64,000 bases of DNA, from positions 2,087,218 to 2,151,217 of the forward strand of contig NC_037259.1 in assembly GCF_000002425.4 (NCBI RefSeq), read 5' to 3'. The stretch comes from Physcomitrium patens. Taxonomy: Eukaryota > Streptophyta > Bryopsida > Funariales > Funariaceae. Under the pieces are notes generated by a model, which had not been told where the DNA came from, searched no databases, and was given only the letters and a program-made list of their open reading frames with translations. The position numbers and the translations under genes were made by a program. This document shows, in pieces, positions 13,560 through 25,068 of the stretch; within the stretch, counting starts at the first letter, position 1; every line of letters starts with the position of its first letter.

Positions 13560-14127
13560 AATTATTCATCCTAACTAATTTCTATTTCTTCCCTTGAGAT
13601 TTATTTTATATAATATGTTACTTATCTAAGAAAGCATAAACTAAGCCAGGACTTCAAAATAAGCTCTGCTTTTCTTAAAAATTTATTTTGCGAAGCCTAT
13701 GATAAAGTCTCTTGCAAATTGGTATTTATAGCCTTCAAAAAAAACATCTTTGATAAATTTTCTTTTACTTACATGATTAAAATTAGTGCTTAAGATGCAA
13801 GCACAACATCAAGTATTAACAAGGTTTCTACAAAAGAAAAAATCCATTAAATGAAGTGTGAGACAAAGTTGCCGTTTAGTACATTACTTCTTCATTTGAA
13901 TTGACATAATTCTAAATATTGCAGTTCAACATAATGTCAAATAACATTATTTATAAGACATTTATATATTTTGGAGTTCAAACCTACAAATCATCAGTCT
14001 ATATGATAATGACTTAATGTTTCCTTGAATATACATGAAGTTGATAAGTTTTTAAAGAATAGAATGAATATAGAATTAGAATAGTAGTGATCTATCAAAA
14101 TGAATGTGGTTAGTTGAACCATTATTT

Positions 14128-14179
<52 letters not shown>

Positions 14180-14650
14180 TATTTTTAGCCATATGGACTA
14201 ATTTTGTGAAGGTTGTTAAAGAAATTAAATTATTGATTAATATTTCTTTTGATAAAAAAAACACTACTTCTTTAACTTTTTCTAAAGTTGCTTGATTTAT
14301 TTGTCATAAAAGTTGTGAAGAAAGAGGCTTCAGTATCATTGCTCCAAATGAAGCTATCATAGCCTTTTTATTTAAATATATGTAATTGACTCTTGAACTT
14401 GGCCAAAAAAATATTCAATACTTTCTTAGACTTAAATTAATGAAAGTTAACCTACGGCTTATGAAAAATGGGTTCCAGATATGGTTTGGTCCTTTACTTC
14501 AAATCACAAATGGAATTTAGGATCTAAAATATAAAACAATATTGAAAAAGTGTAAAATCATATGTATGAGTTCTTTTGGCTCAACTATTTTACGTCTTTT
14601 TGTAACCTATAGAACTATTTTCGATAGTAGAATCTTCAATTTTTTTTAAT
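13560..14650 (+). pseudogene. Decayed L1-type LINE reverse transcriptase (ORF2 remnant)
   Basis: Translating in shifting frames gives pieces in the order expected for a plant L1 ORF2. Near 13570-13610 a segment reads FYFFPLRFILYNMLLI, matching the 'GFLPGRFILDNVLL' region. Near 13690-13790 comes CEAYDKVS, the counterpart of the FxKAYDxVSW motif, followed by a piece like the usual FLF..M.K.GF..KF. Near 14329-14440 SIIAPNEAIIAFL and LGQKNIQYFLRLKL resemble the C-terminal region common in moss and other plant LINEs. Many stops and frameshifts and an internal (AT)n tract (about 14132-14176) show it is dead. Ends were not determined. Confidence 0.6.
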
Positions 14651-15285
14651 TGACATTCACCTTAAATTCCATCAAGTTGTTTTCTTTCATTCAAATGATC
14701 TTCATTTTATCAAAAATCTCTTCAAAGAGCTTATAAATCCTCTTACTACTAAAAAAAAGAATATTTTCATACTTTATAGCTCTATTTGAATTTATTTCTA
14801 CTTGTATAATTTTAATTATTAAAAAATAATCTTCAGTATGATAATTTTTTTAAAAACAATCCAATCATAGGATTAGACTATACAAATTGAAGTTTGCTCA
14901 TCTTCTTAATGTTGTATTTTAATTTCCTTGAGAATATGTTGGAGAAGAAAAAAATAAGTATTTATCCTATCTAGAGATTCAAAATTATTATTCTTTTTAA
15001 ATAGGTATTCAATCAAAAATTCTTCACTTTAATACAAAACATTTGCTTGACTAAGACTTTGAAGAGGATGCAAATCAAGTTGAAGGTTTTTTTTAAATGG
15101 TGAGAGTTATTACAAAAATACAATCAACAAGAAAACATGCTTTTGATGTTGGTTTCTTCTATGGTCCACTATTTGACCATTGTTTTTGTATCATATATAT
15201 AAGTTATTAGAAAAAAATCCGTACAACATTCTATCTAATCTGGTAAAAATTCAATTCAAAGTAATATATCTTTGAATAATTTAAT

Positions 15286-15333
<48 letters not shown>

Positions 15334-18126
15334 TCTCCTAAGTCTTATTGCTTGATTAAATAGTTACTTAGAATCTAGCTCCTATAAAGAAGCTAACTTT
15401 ATTTAACTTGTATGGCACAAAGATGTTTCAAAAAATATTTATAGTAGCATCATGATTCTTGATACTAATATTTGGTCTACTATGAATCAACTCTAAATAC
15501 TTGAATTTATTCACCACTAGTTTGATATCATTATTAAGCTATGATTATCATATTAATATTTTAATATATTATAAAGTATATAAATATATAAAAATAAGGA
15601 TGTTTATTGATTTATCATATCAATATAAATAAGGATATTTCCTGGTATTTTTGTTTTGTTTAATTTTTTAATATTTTAAATCTTATTTGATGCAAAGACA
15701 TGTTGTGCTTCATTCATTAATGGAATAAAACAAAAAAAAAATAAACTTCTTAACATCATATATTAGGAAGAATAGCCAAATGTACTAAAAACATCGAACA
15801 ACTATCAAAGCCACCTTATTAATACTATTACATATCATCAAATTACACTCAGATATTTTAGAGTTTCATTTAATTAATTTTTTGCTTTAAAAACCAAATG
15901 GCTCATTAGTTATGCAAGAATTTTTTCATCTCATAAGTGATAAAGATTTATAAAATATATTATTTATACATATAGAAGATAAAAACATGTACAAATCAAT
16001 AAAAAAAACTAATACAAAATTACATTTCTTCTATACAACAAAACTAATAAGACAAAAATAAATTAAAAAAAAAATTTTGAAAGCAAAAATGTTTAGGTTT
16101 CATAATTTTGTTTTATTCAAAATTAGATATATTTGATCTTAATTTAGCTTTTATAATTACAAAGATATATTTAATTAATATAAAATTTTAATAAAATAGC
16201 CTCTTTTCTATTTTTTTCTATTATTTATTTTATTTTTTTAAGATACATAATATATATATAAATTCTTTTGTAGCTAAAGTTTTTTAGCAACATGATGTAT
16301 ATATTATAATTTTTTCTATAATTTATCATATATCACATAATATATATATTTTATAATTTTAAATTTTGATTTAAAATATTAAATTAATGCATTTTTATTA
16401 TCCATAGCACATATATTAAATCTTAGTATATTAAAAATTAAATAATATACAATAAAAATTTTAAAATTAGATTTTTTTTTTATATTGAGTATTTATGTGA
16501 AAAATAAGTAGAGTTTTTAAACTAACATTCTAAAATATTTTAATATTAATTTTTAATATTATTTAATCATTTTTAGTTTTTTTGTCAATTGAATATTAAT
16601 TTTTGAGGATGGATTAAAAAATATTTCTTGATTTAAAGTATTTTTGATACCAAAAATTATTATAAAATTGAATATGTGTCAAGTTTTTTAGATAAAAGGT
16701 ATTTACTTAATAGTTTATAAAATATTTTAGAATAGTAATATTATAAGTTGGAAGGAATTAATAAATTTAATAAAAGCACTCACTTAGAATTAAGAGGATT
16801 TTGAGTGTATGTATATTTGAATGGAAATATTATACATTGAAAGTATTTTATACATTTGTAATAAAAAAATATAAAAAAATTTATGGATATACATATAATG
16901 ATTTCAAATCTCAGTTAAACCATATAACAAAAGATAAAATAGAATAAAAATCCTAATTATAAAATAATAAATATATAAATTTAATATCACATTTATAATT
17001 TCTTATAATAAAAAATCAAATAGATAATTATGTTCTTAAGTTTTGTTTCATATTAAGAATACATTCAAATTATTCTAAAATAAAAATTCAAAGTGTACAA
17101 TGTAACAAAATAAAATTAAAAACATCATGTCAAAAATTACATCATCTATTTGATATATGCTTATTTTATATATTTAAATTAAAAATTAAAAAAATAATTT
17201 TTAATTCAAGAAAATTTTAAAATATTTATTTTGATTTAAAATTATATTTGAGATATAAAAAAATTAATATTTTGCTTTATTAAATATTTTAATAATTATT
17301 AAACCAAATTTAATTGGTTTATTTTTTTTGATTGAAGATAAATTTTTTGATCGAATACATATAAATATTTTGGTGTTATAATTTTGTATCTTTTATTATG
17401 ATGTTACATATATAAATATGTTGGATGTATTAATATACATCATCATTACTTTTTGCAAATATATCATTTATTATGAAAAAGAAAATATGGATGAATTTTA
17501 TTTCGATAAATTTGCAAAAGGAAATATTAGTAGAAATATTTTCAAGATATGTAGATACTATAAAGTAAGATTACAAAGTTTTTTAATACTGAATTAAATT
17601 ATTATTAGAACAAGACCCAAAATCTTTAAAAATCTTTTAGCTAAGATGGATGGAATAAAATAATTGATAATTTTTACTAACAAATAAGACAATAAAAAGG
17701 ATTTCTATAGTCCAAGATAAATCATCTTAAATATCTTTTGAATCTATACTCATATCATAAGCTTTATGCTAGGACAATACTTCTTGATATCATAAAACAC
17801 ATCACTATTTCTTTCAAAAACTTAAAGAAGTTCTTGAGGCTTTTCAAATATACTAACATTGTTAAGATAATAAAGTCATGCTTCTTAATATAAATAATTA
17901 AACCAAAATATAGAAAAAACTATTAGAGTCATAAATTCTTTCTCCTTAAAATATTTCAAAAGAAGCATGTAGTATCAAATAAAAGAATATATATTAATAT
18001 TAATAGCAATATTATTAATATATATAATATTAATATATTTTCAAAAAAATATAAAATATATACTACTAATATTGATGAATTATTATTTATATTTAGAATA
18101 TTTTTAAAATACTTTTTTGTATAAAT
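14651..18126. other. Very AT-rich intergenic DNA, nothing recognised
   Basis: Contains an (AC)n(AT)n microsatellite at about 15288-15328 and many A/T homopolymers. No coding frame or family motif was found on either strand. It may be old transposon debris. Confidence 0.45.
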
Positions 18127-18688
18127 AAAGATCATTACACACAACATATCAAGTGCCACCAACCAATTATAAAGTATGTAATTCTAAACAAATACAAATA
18201 CACACCTAATACAATGTCAAAAAAAGATTAGAAATCTATTCCAAACTAAGTGAAGTTATCTCTTATACCACAAAGTAGGAAATCTAAGAATACAAGTGTG
18301 AAAATAAGAGAAATCTTAAAGCTTTATTAAAATGGCTAAAACACCATAGGTAAGAAAACCCTTATAACAAGTTCTCTCACTCTCAAAATGACTCATAAGA
18401 CTTGACTTGACAAGAGTGTCAAGTCAAGGATTTTTTTTTTACTTAAGTACTCAAATCTTAATTGATATGAATAAGTCAACTCACAAAAAAACTATCAATG
18501 GATGAAAAACCACTAATTAAACTAAATTACATACATCTAACAAGATTTGGTACCTATTATCATATCACATCATAGTTTTCATGTAAACAAAGATTGTTAC
18601 ATACAATACATCAAGTGCCAGCAACCAATCATAAAATATGTAATTCAAAACAAATACAAATGTACATCCAACATACTCTCAAGTATCT
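18127..18688 (+). repeat. Pair of ~100-bp direct repeats (18127-18225 and 18589-18688)
   Basis: Both copies share the CAAGTGCCA(C/G)CAACCAAT core and the following ACAAATACAAAT tract, with scattered differences. They are separated by about 360 bases. They could be short LTR-like ends or an old local duplication. No coding content lies between them. Confidence 0.7.
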
Positions 18689-18889
18689 CCCTTCGTTGAT
18701 TAATAGCCCTTCCATTCAACTAGGACCATCAATATACATTGTTGAAGACAAACGTTATTATGATGTAAATGCTGAACTACACTCTTCTAAGCTTAGTATT
18801 ATAACAACTAGATCACTGAAGTGTGTGACACATACAATAGAAGAAATCTTTAATCCTTATTAAAAGATGAAGCATGGTTAGAAGGCTTA

Positions 18890-19300
18890 TGTCACAAACA
18901 TACCCATGTAAGCCAATAATTACTTGTATAAATAGATAGAAGTAAGTAAAAGTAGTTAAAAATAAGTTAATTCTATAAATTTTTCTATAGAATCTTTATA
19001 GATAGTACTTTGACTTTATAAGTGTCTATAATTGACTGTTTAAGTTAAAAAAGTCGTCAACCAGTTCGCCATGTGCCACACATGTTATTAGCTTGAAGAC
19101 CAAGCTAGCTATATAGCCCACATATAGAAAAACTTGCCTTGGAAGTCAAGGCATGTGTCCTACAAAGTCAACACATATTAGAGGTCCTATAGAACATCAC
19201 CATGTAGTTCCTAGTTAGATAGTATATTTAGAGACAAAAGTGAAGCCTTCTTCACTCTTGTCAACTCTTTTCTTGCTTCTAGTCTAGTTTAAAGAGTCTC
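18890..19300 (+). repeat. Element C 5' LTR, truncated
   Basis: Starts TGTCACAAAC and follows the family LTR for about 410 bases, then stops at a junction (19301-19340) holding two copies of a GAAATAAAGACAA motif, after which gag sequence resumes. The LTR 3' end, primer-binding region and the start of gag are missing. Confidence 0.88.
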
Positions 19301-19350
19301 AAAGAAATAAAGACAAGTTTAATAGAAATAAAGACAATCGATCTATAACG

Positions 19351-19830
19351 TTATATACTTTATACTTTCAAAAACTTGCAATTGATATTAAGTGGGATGA
19401 TATTGTACTTATTAGCCAATTTCTCTATAGATTACAATATAAAGTAAAGAAATTGATATTCAACTTATTTGATCTTCAAACATTGGGTCAAGCAATTGAC
19501 TTTGCTATGAAATGCAACAATCAATTTTTTGAATTTCGATCTGAAAGTCGCACAAATGAGCCTCAACGTTACTATAATTTAATGGAAATACCAATATCTT
19601 TTCAACACATACATTCAAAAGGAGAGGATGAAAAAATTGATGCGATACATTTTAAACCTCTTATCGAGGAAGAAAAGACTCATTGTCATCAAGAAGGATT
19701 ATGCTTATATTATGGAAAACCTAAACATACTCATCAATATTTTCCAAAGAAGGATCAAAATCACAATATGAGAAGCACATCTATCAAAGAAGACAATGTC
19801 TTAAAAAATGAAGTCGTCCAACTAGAATAG
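19351..19830 (+). pseudogene. Element C gag, C-terminal fragment
   Basis: Matches the second half of the element A Gag, from the region corresponding to ASQFRQLAIDIKWDDAA onward. The zinc knuckle is damaged: two of its three cysteines are tyrosine or phenylalanine (CLYYGKPKHTHQYF). The first half of gag was lost in the deletion that also removed the LTR end. Confidence 0.85.
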
Positions 19831-19835
19831 GGATC

Positions 19836-22800
19836 ATGTACTTGGAATCTTATATAATTTTTAATAAAGGTCATGTCTTCTCCTTGAAACCCTCTCCTTG
19901 TTTTATAATAGATGTACATTTAAGACCTAATAATTATAAAGTCTTTGCCTTGATAGATTTAGAAGCCTCAACTTATTTCTTAGATGTAGAATTTGTTAAA
20001 AGTCATAAAGTACTATTTATATAAAAAACCAAACCTGCAAAAGTCATAGATGATTGTCCATTGTCTTTTGGAGATGTTCTTCATGAAACTTTTCCTATAG
20101 ATGTAGCAATAAATGATCATAGTAGTTCCATAATCTTTAATATAATTAGATCTTCCTAGTATCCCATCATTTTAGGTTTATCATGGTTAGAAAAGTATAA
20201 TCTTTTCATAGATTGGATTTTTTGTACCTTTGATTTCTTTAAAAGTATAATTAAGAGTGAAATGAATCCAATAGAAAGTCATAAGCCTAGTACAATTAAA
20301 CCTATATTTGTAGGTGCAAGAGCTTTCTTGTATGTTGCAAAAGAAAGATCACCTTATGTCAATTATGCCACACGTGTTTCTAATGATGCAAAGACTTCAA
20401 ATAGCATTTCCAGCTAATATCAAGAGATTCAAGATATATTTGAAAAGAAGAATGCAAATACTCTTCTAGAACATTGTGCTTATGACTACTCAATTAACCT
20501 TTAAGAAGGAGCACAACTACCATTTGGATCAATCTATAGTTTTTTACAAAATGAATTGATTAAACTCAAGGAATATATTCAAGAAAATTTGGCAAAGAAT
20601 TTCATACATCATTCCAAATCACCAACAAGAGCTCCAATCTTATTTGAAAAGAAGAAAGATAGATCATTGCAAATGTATGTTGATTATTGAGGATCCAATA
20701 AGATCACCATTAAGAATAAATACCCTCTACCTTTAATATTTAGACTTCTTCATCAATTGAATCAAGCTAAGATCTACACAAAAATAGATCTATGGGGAGC
20801 ATAAAATCTAGTATATAACAAAGAAGGAGATGAATAGAAGACTACGTTTTGAACTAGATATAGACATTTTGAATACAACGTCATGCCTTTTGGACTTACA
20901 AATATATCGACAGTTTTTCAACATCTAATGAATGATGTTTTTTGAGAGTTTTAAGACAATTTTGTTGTTTGTTATTTGGACGACATCTTTATCTATTCTA
21001 AGAATACATATGAACATAAATTACATATTTGTCATGTGTTACAAAAATTAAGAGATGTGAGATTCTATGCTAAGATAGAAAAAAGTATATTCTACATTAC
21101 TCAAGTCGACTTTTTAAGATACATCATTTCAAATGATGGACTTATGATGGATCCTGAGAAAGTTCAAACAATTATGGATTAAAAGATTCTAAAAATAATA
21201 AAAAATATCCAATGCTTTTTGGACTTTGTCAACTATTATTGGATCTTCATCAAAGACTACTCTGAAGTTGAAGCTCTACCTACACGTTTGACTTGCAAAG
21301 ACAAACTTCAGTGGAGTAAAGAAGTTGAAGCATCTTTTGAAACTTTGAAGTCAACTTTAATTTTTGAACATATCTTGTATTGCATCAACTTTTTTAAGGC
21401 ATTTTTTATGAAAACAAATGCATCAAATTTTACTTTGGATATCGTATTATCATAAATGGAAACATATAATAAACTTTGCCCATTAGCTTTTCATTCTAGA
21501 AAATTTTCAACAGCCGAGATTAATTATGAAATCTATGACAAAGAACTTCTTGGAATCGTGGATTCATTTCAAGAATGGCATCATCATCTAGAAGGGGCTT
21601 TAAATCCAATCATCGTATATACAAATCATAAGAATCTTGAGTATATCATATCAACATATGTTTTAAATTGTAGCCAAGCCCGTTGGAGCATGTTTTTATC
21701 AAGATTTGATTTCAAGATCACATATCAACTTGGAAAACAACAAGGTTTGTTAGTCGCCCTTTCTAGACATTCTTATCTTGCACCAAAAGAAAGAGATGCA
21801 TTTTTTGATTAGCAAAGAATAATTTTCTTGAAGCCAAAGTATTTTTATCTTCAAGTAATGAAATCAATATTGATTGTTGATTAGACTCTTGTGAAACAAA
21901 TCCAATCAAGTACATCTTTTGATTCTCTTGTTCATAATATCAAGAATCCTTCTTCTAAGTTCCAACATACTTTTAAATTTGAATTCAAAGAAAACCTATT
22001 CTATTTTTAAAATTGATTATATGTTCAAAAAAGAGAAGCATGATTATGTATTCTTCAAGCACATCACGACTTTCCAATAAAAGGACATTTTTGATACAAC
22101 AAGACTTAAAACTTATATCTAGAGATTTTTAGTGATCTCAAATGTAGAAGGGTGTGAAAGACTTTGCTAAAATATGCGACATTTGTTCAAGATCAAAAAC
22201 TCCTCTTCATCGACATTACGGACTTCTTCAACCATTACCTATTCCAGAACAACCATAGCCTTATGTTTCTATGCATTTCATCACAGATCTTTTAATCTCA
22301 GGTTCTTATGATACTATATTCGTGATAGTAGATCATTTTATCAAGATGACATATTTTGTATTATGTACAAAATCTATCAGAAGTGAAGAAATAGCTAAAT
22401 TCTTTCTTAAAAATATCTATCATTATCATAGATTATCCAAGGATATTATATCTGATAGGAGAACTCAGTTTGTATCAAGATTTTTGGTGGACTCTTTTCA
22501 AGATTCTAAAAGTGGATATAAAACTATCTTCAGTATTACATCCTCAAATTAATGGACAAACAGAGCACATTAATCAAGTTTTGGAACAGTATTTAAGATG
22601 TATCATCAACTACCAACAAGATGATTGGATAATTCTTTTGCCATCCGCAGAGTTTGTTTATAATAATATGATACATTCTTCTTCAAAACAAACACCTTTC
22701 TTTGCCAATTATGATTATCATCCATGACTTCATATTTTTTACTTTTCAAAAGTTGATAATCGTATGGCAAAAGATTTAGCAAATCATTTGTCACAGCTAC

Positions 22801-23203
22801 ATGCAACAATGAAGGCACAATTAAAAGAAGCTCAAGAATAATAAAAGATCAGTGCAGATGTCTATCAAAAGGAACAACCACCATTTCACCTAGGTGACAA
22901 AGTAAGGTTACTTTGTCGCAATATCAAGACCAATCATCCTTATGATAAGTTGAACTATTGTAAGCTTGGACCATTTGCTATTTCTACACAAATCAATCCA
23001 ATTGTATATTATTTACACCTACTAGAGTCAATAAAAATCCATCTAATATTCTTTGTGTCTCTTTTTGAACTATACAAGACAATAGACATACTAAAAAAAA
23101 GACTAGCTCCACCTTTTCTTATAGAAGTAGACAATTATGAAGAATTTAAAGTAGAAGAAGTCCTAGATTCAAGGCGGTACCAAAATAAATTAGAATATCT
23201 TAT
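19836..23203 (+). pseudogene. Element C pol, first part (protease to chromodomain start)
   Basis: The order is as in element A: aspartic protease region (ALIDLEAS, catalytic DSGA lost), RT with CYLDDIFIYSKN near 20968, RNase H near 21456-21560 (NYEIYDKELL), integrase core near 22271-22730 and the start of the chromodomain (VEEVLDSRR). Many in-frame stops occur. The reading frame ends where element B inserted; the rest of the chromodomain resumes at 37323 and ends near 37442. Confidence 0.88.
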
Positions 23204-23296
23204 TGTCAAGGACAAGAACTCGATGAAAAATCAATTCAGACAAGTGAGCTTTCACTCAAAGAAAGGTAACAAAATATAAATAAATAAGTATGTATA

Positions 23297-23846
23297 TGTC
23301 ACGGCCATAATCATGTAAGCTAATAATTACATATAGAAATAGGTAGAAGTAAGTAAAAGTAGATAAAAGTAAGTTAATTCTATAATATTTAATATAGAAG
23401 CTTCCTAGAAACTTCTTAGACGCTGCTTTGACTTCATAGGTGTCTTTAATTGACTTTTTGGATTAGAAACGTGGTCAACAAGTTGGCCATGTGCCACACA
23501 TGTTGTTAGCTTGAAGATCAAGCTAACTATGTGGCCCACACGTAGAAAAACTTGTCTTGTAAGTCAAGGCATGTGTCCTACAAAGTCAACACATATTGGA
23601 GGTCCTATAGAACGTCGCCACGTAGCCCCTAGTTAGATAGTATATATAGAGACAAGAGTGAAGGCTTCTTCACTCTTGTCAACTCCTTTCTTGCTTCTAG
23701 TCTAGTTTCAAGGGTCTCTAGTTTTCTTGTCTTTTGGCAATAGCCATTCCAGTTTCTCTTTCAATATATATATTTGTTTATTTACCTCTCTTTGAGTGAA
23801 GGCTCACTTGTCTGAATTATTTTTCATCGAGTTCTTGTCCTTGACA
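23297..23846 (+). repeat. Element A 5' LTR
   Basis: Begins TGTCACGGCC and ends CCTTGACA. Four transversions separate it from the 3' LTR at 29118-29667; no indels are seen. Confidence 0.96.
23641..23650 (+). promoter_or_regulatory. LTR TATA box
   Basis: TATATATAGA lies in the 3' half of the LTR and is kept in the A, B and 3' C LTRs and in the solo LTR, while the 5' C LTR reads TATATTTAGA. It is the probable core promoter for element transcription. The start site would be some 30 bases downstream (inferred). Confidence 0.6.
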
Positions 23847-23867
23847 GATTGACAAGAGTATACTTAC

Positions 23868-23880
23868 AATATCAGAGCTT
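23868..23880 (+). other. Possible displaced primer-binding site
   Basis: TATCAGAGC here matches 9 bases of the plant initiator-Met tRNA primer-binding site (TGGTATCAGAGC), but it starts over 20 bases after the LTR end rather than next to it. The same stretch is kept in element B. Assignment is tentative. Confidence 0.3.
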
Positions 23881-24058
23881 TATTTTCTCTTGAGTAAGAG
23901 TGGATTACCCCTTTCTCTTGACAAGACATAAGCATATTAGAAGTTTGCGGATTATCCACTTCTAAACTGGTATTGTTCTTAGTATCTTCTTTGTTATCAA
24001 GTCTTTCTTTTCTTTTGTCTTAAGCAGTATTAAACAAATTTTTCTTCTTAGTATCATT

Positions 24059-25063
24059 ATGGCAGAGCTTGTTGAAATGAAGAGTGCAATGGCACAAATG
24101 CAAGAGCAAATGAGGGAGTTAATGCTTGCAATGCATCAACTCAATTCACCAACACAAGAAAGAACAAGAATAGCAGAAAGTGGGGATATAGAGATGATCG
24201 GAGCTGCTTCAACATCTGCAACAAATCATGTTCCTTCTCCAATTGTACAACACCCTGTAAGCACTAGAGAACCAAGAATTGCCTTACCCGAGAAGTTTGA
24301 TGATACGAGATCAAAGTTTCGAGGATTCATCAATCAAGTACAATTGGCAATTGAACTTCAACCGCAAAGCTATCCAACTCTAGGATCACAAGTCAGGTTT
24401 ATTGGCACTCTACTTTTTGGTTCTGCATTATCGTGGTTTTCGTCTTTTCTTGAACAACGAAATCCAATATTAGAAAATTTGAAAGTTTTTTTGGCAGAGT
24501 TTCGATCTATGTATGGTGAACACGATGCAACTCGTGTTGCAACAAATAAGATCCGAATTCTGCGACAAGGAAATCGCTCAGTAACAGTGTATGCTTCACA
24601 ATTTCGACAACTTGCAATTGACATCAAGTGGGATGATGCTGCACTCATCAGTCAATTTCTTTATGGATTGCAATACGAAGTAAAGAAATTGATGCTCAAC
24701 TTACCTGATCCTCAAACTTTGAGTCAAGCAATCGATTTTGCGGTAAAATGTGATAATCAACTTTTCGAATTTCGATCTGAGAATCATTCACGGGAACCTC
24801 AACGTTATTACTCAATGGCAACATCAACATCTCTGCCAAACATACATTCGGAAGTAGAAGACATGCAAATTGACGCGGTACGTTTTAAACCCCTAACTGA
24901 GCAAGAAAAGATTCGTCGTCGTCAAGAAGGATTATGTTTATATTGCAGAGAACCTAAGCACACTACTCAACATTGTCCAAAGAAGCGACATAACTATAAA
25001 ATGAGGGGTACGACGGTCAAAGAAAACAACATGTCGAAAAACGGATTCGTCCAGCTACAATAG
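24059..25063 (+). CDS. Element A Gag polyprotein
   Basis: An intact frame of 334 residues from an ATG about 210 bases after the LTR. It has an N-terminal coiled-coil-like stretch rich in Met, Gln and Glu (1-35), a retrotransposon Gag core (about 80-240), and one CCHC zinc knuckle near residue 299 (CLYCREPKHTTQHC, spacing C-2-C-4-H-4-C) for RNA binding. It would form the virus-like particle that packages element RNA. It is the only fully open gag among the three copies. Pol follows in another frame after the TAG at 25061, with an ATG at 25069. Confidence 0.92.
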   Translation: MAELVEMKSAMAQMQEQMRELMLAMHQLNSPTQERTRIAESGDIEMIGAASTSATNHVPSPIVQHPVSTREPRIALPEKFDDTRSKFRGFINQVQLAIELQPQSYPTLGSQVRFIGTLLFGSALSWFSSFLEQRNPILENLKVFLAEFRSMYGEHDATRVATNKIRILRQGNRSVTVYASQFRQLAIDIKWDDAALISQFLYGLQYEVKKLMLNLPDPQTLSQAIDFAVKCDNQLFEFRSENHSREPQRYYSMATSTSLPNIHSEVEDMQIDAVRFKPLTEQEKIRRRQEGLCLYCREPKHTTQHCPKKRHNYKMRGTTVKENNMSKNGFVQLQ

Positions 25064-25068
25064 GGACC

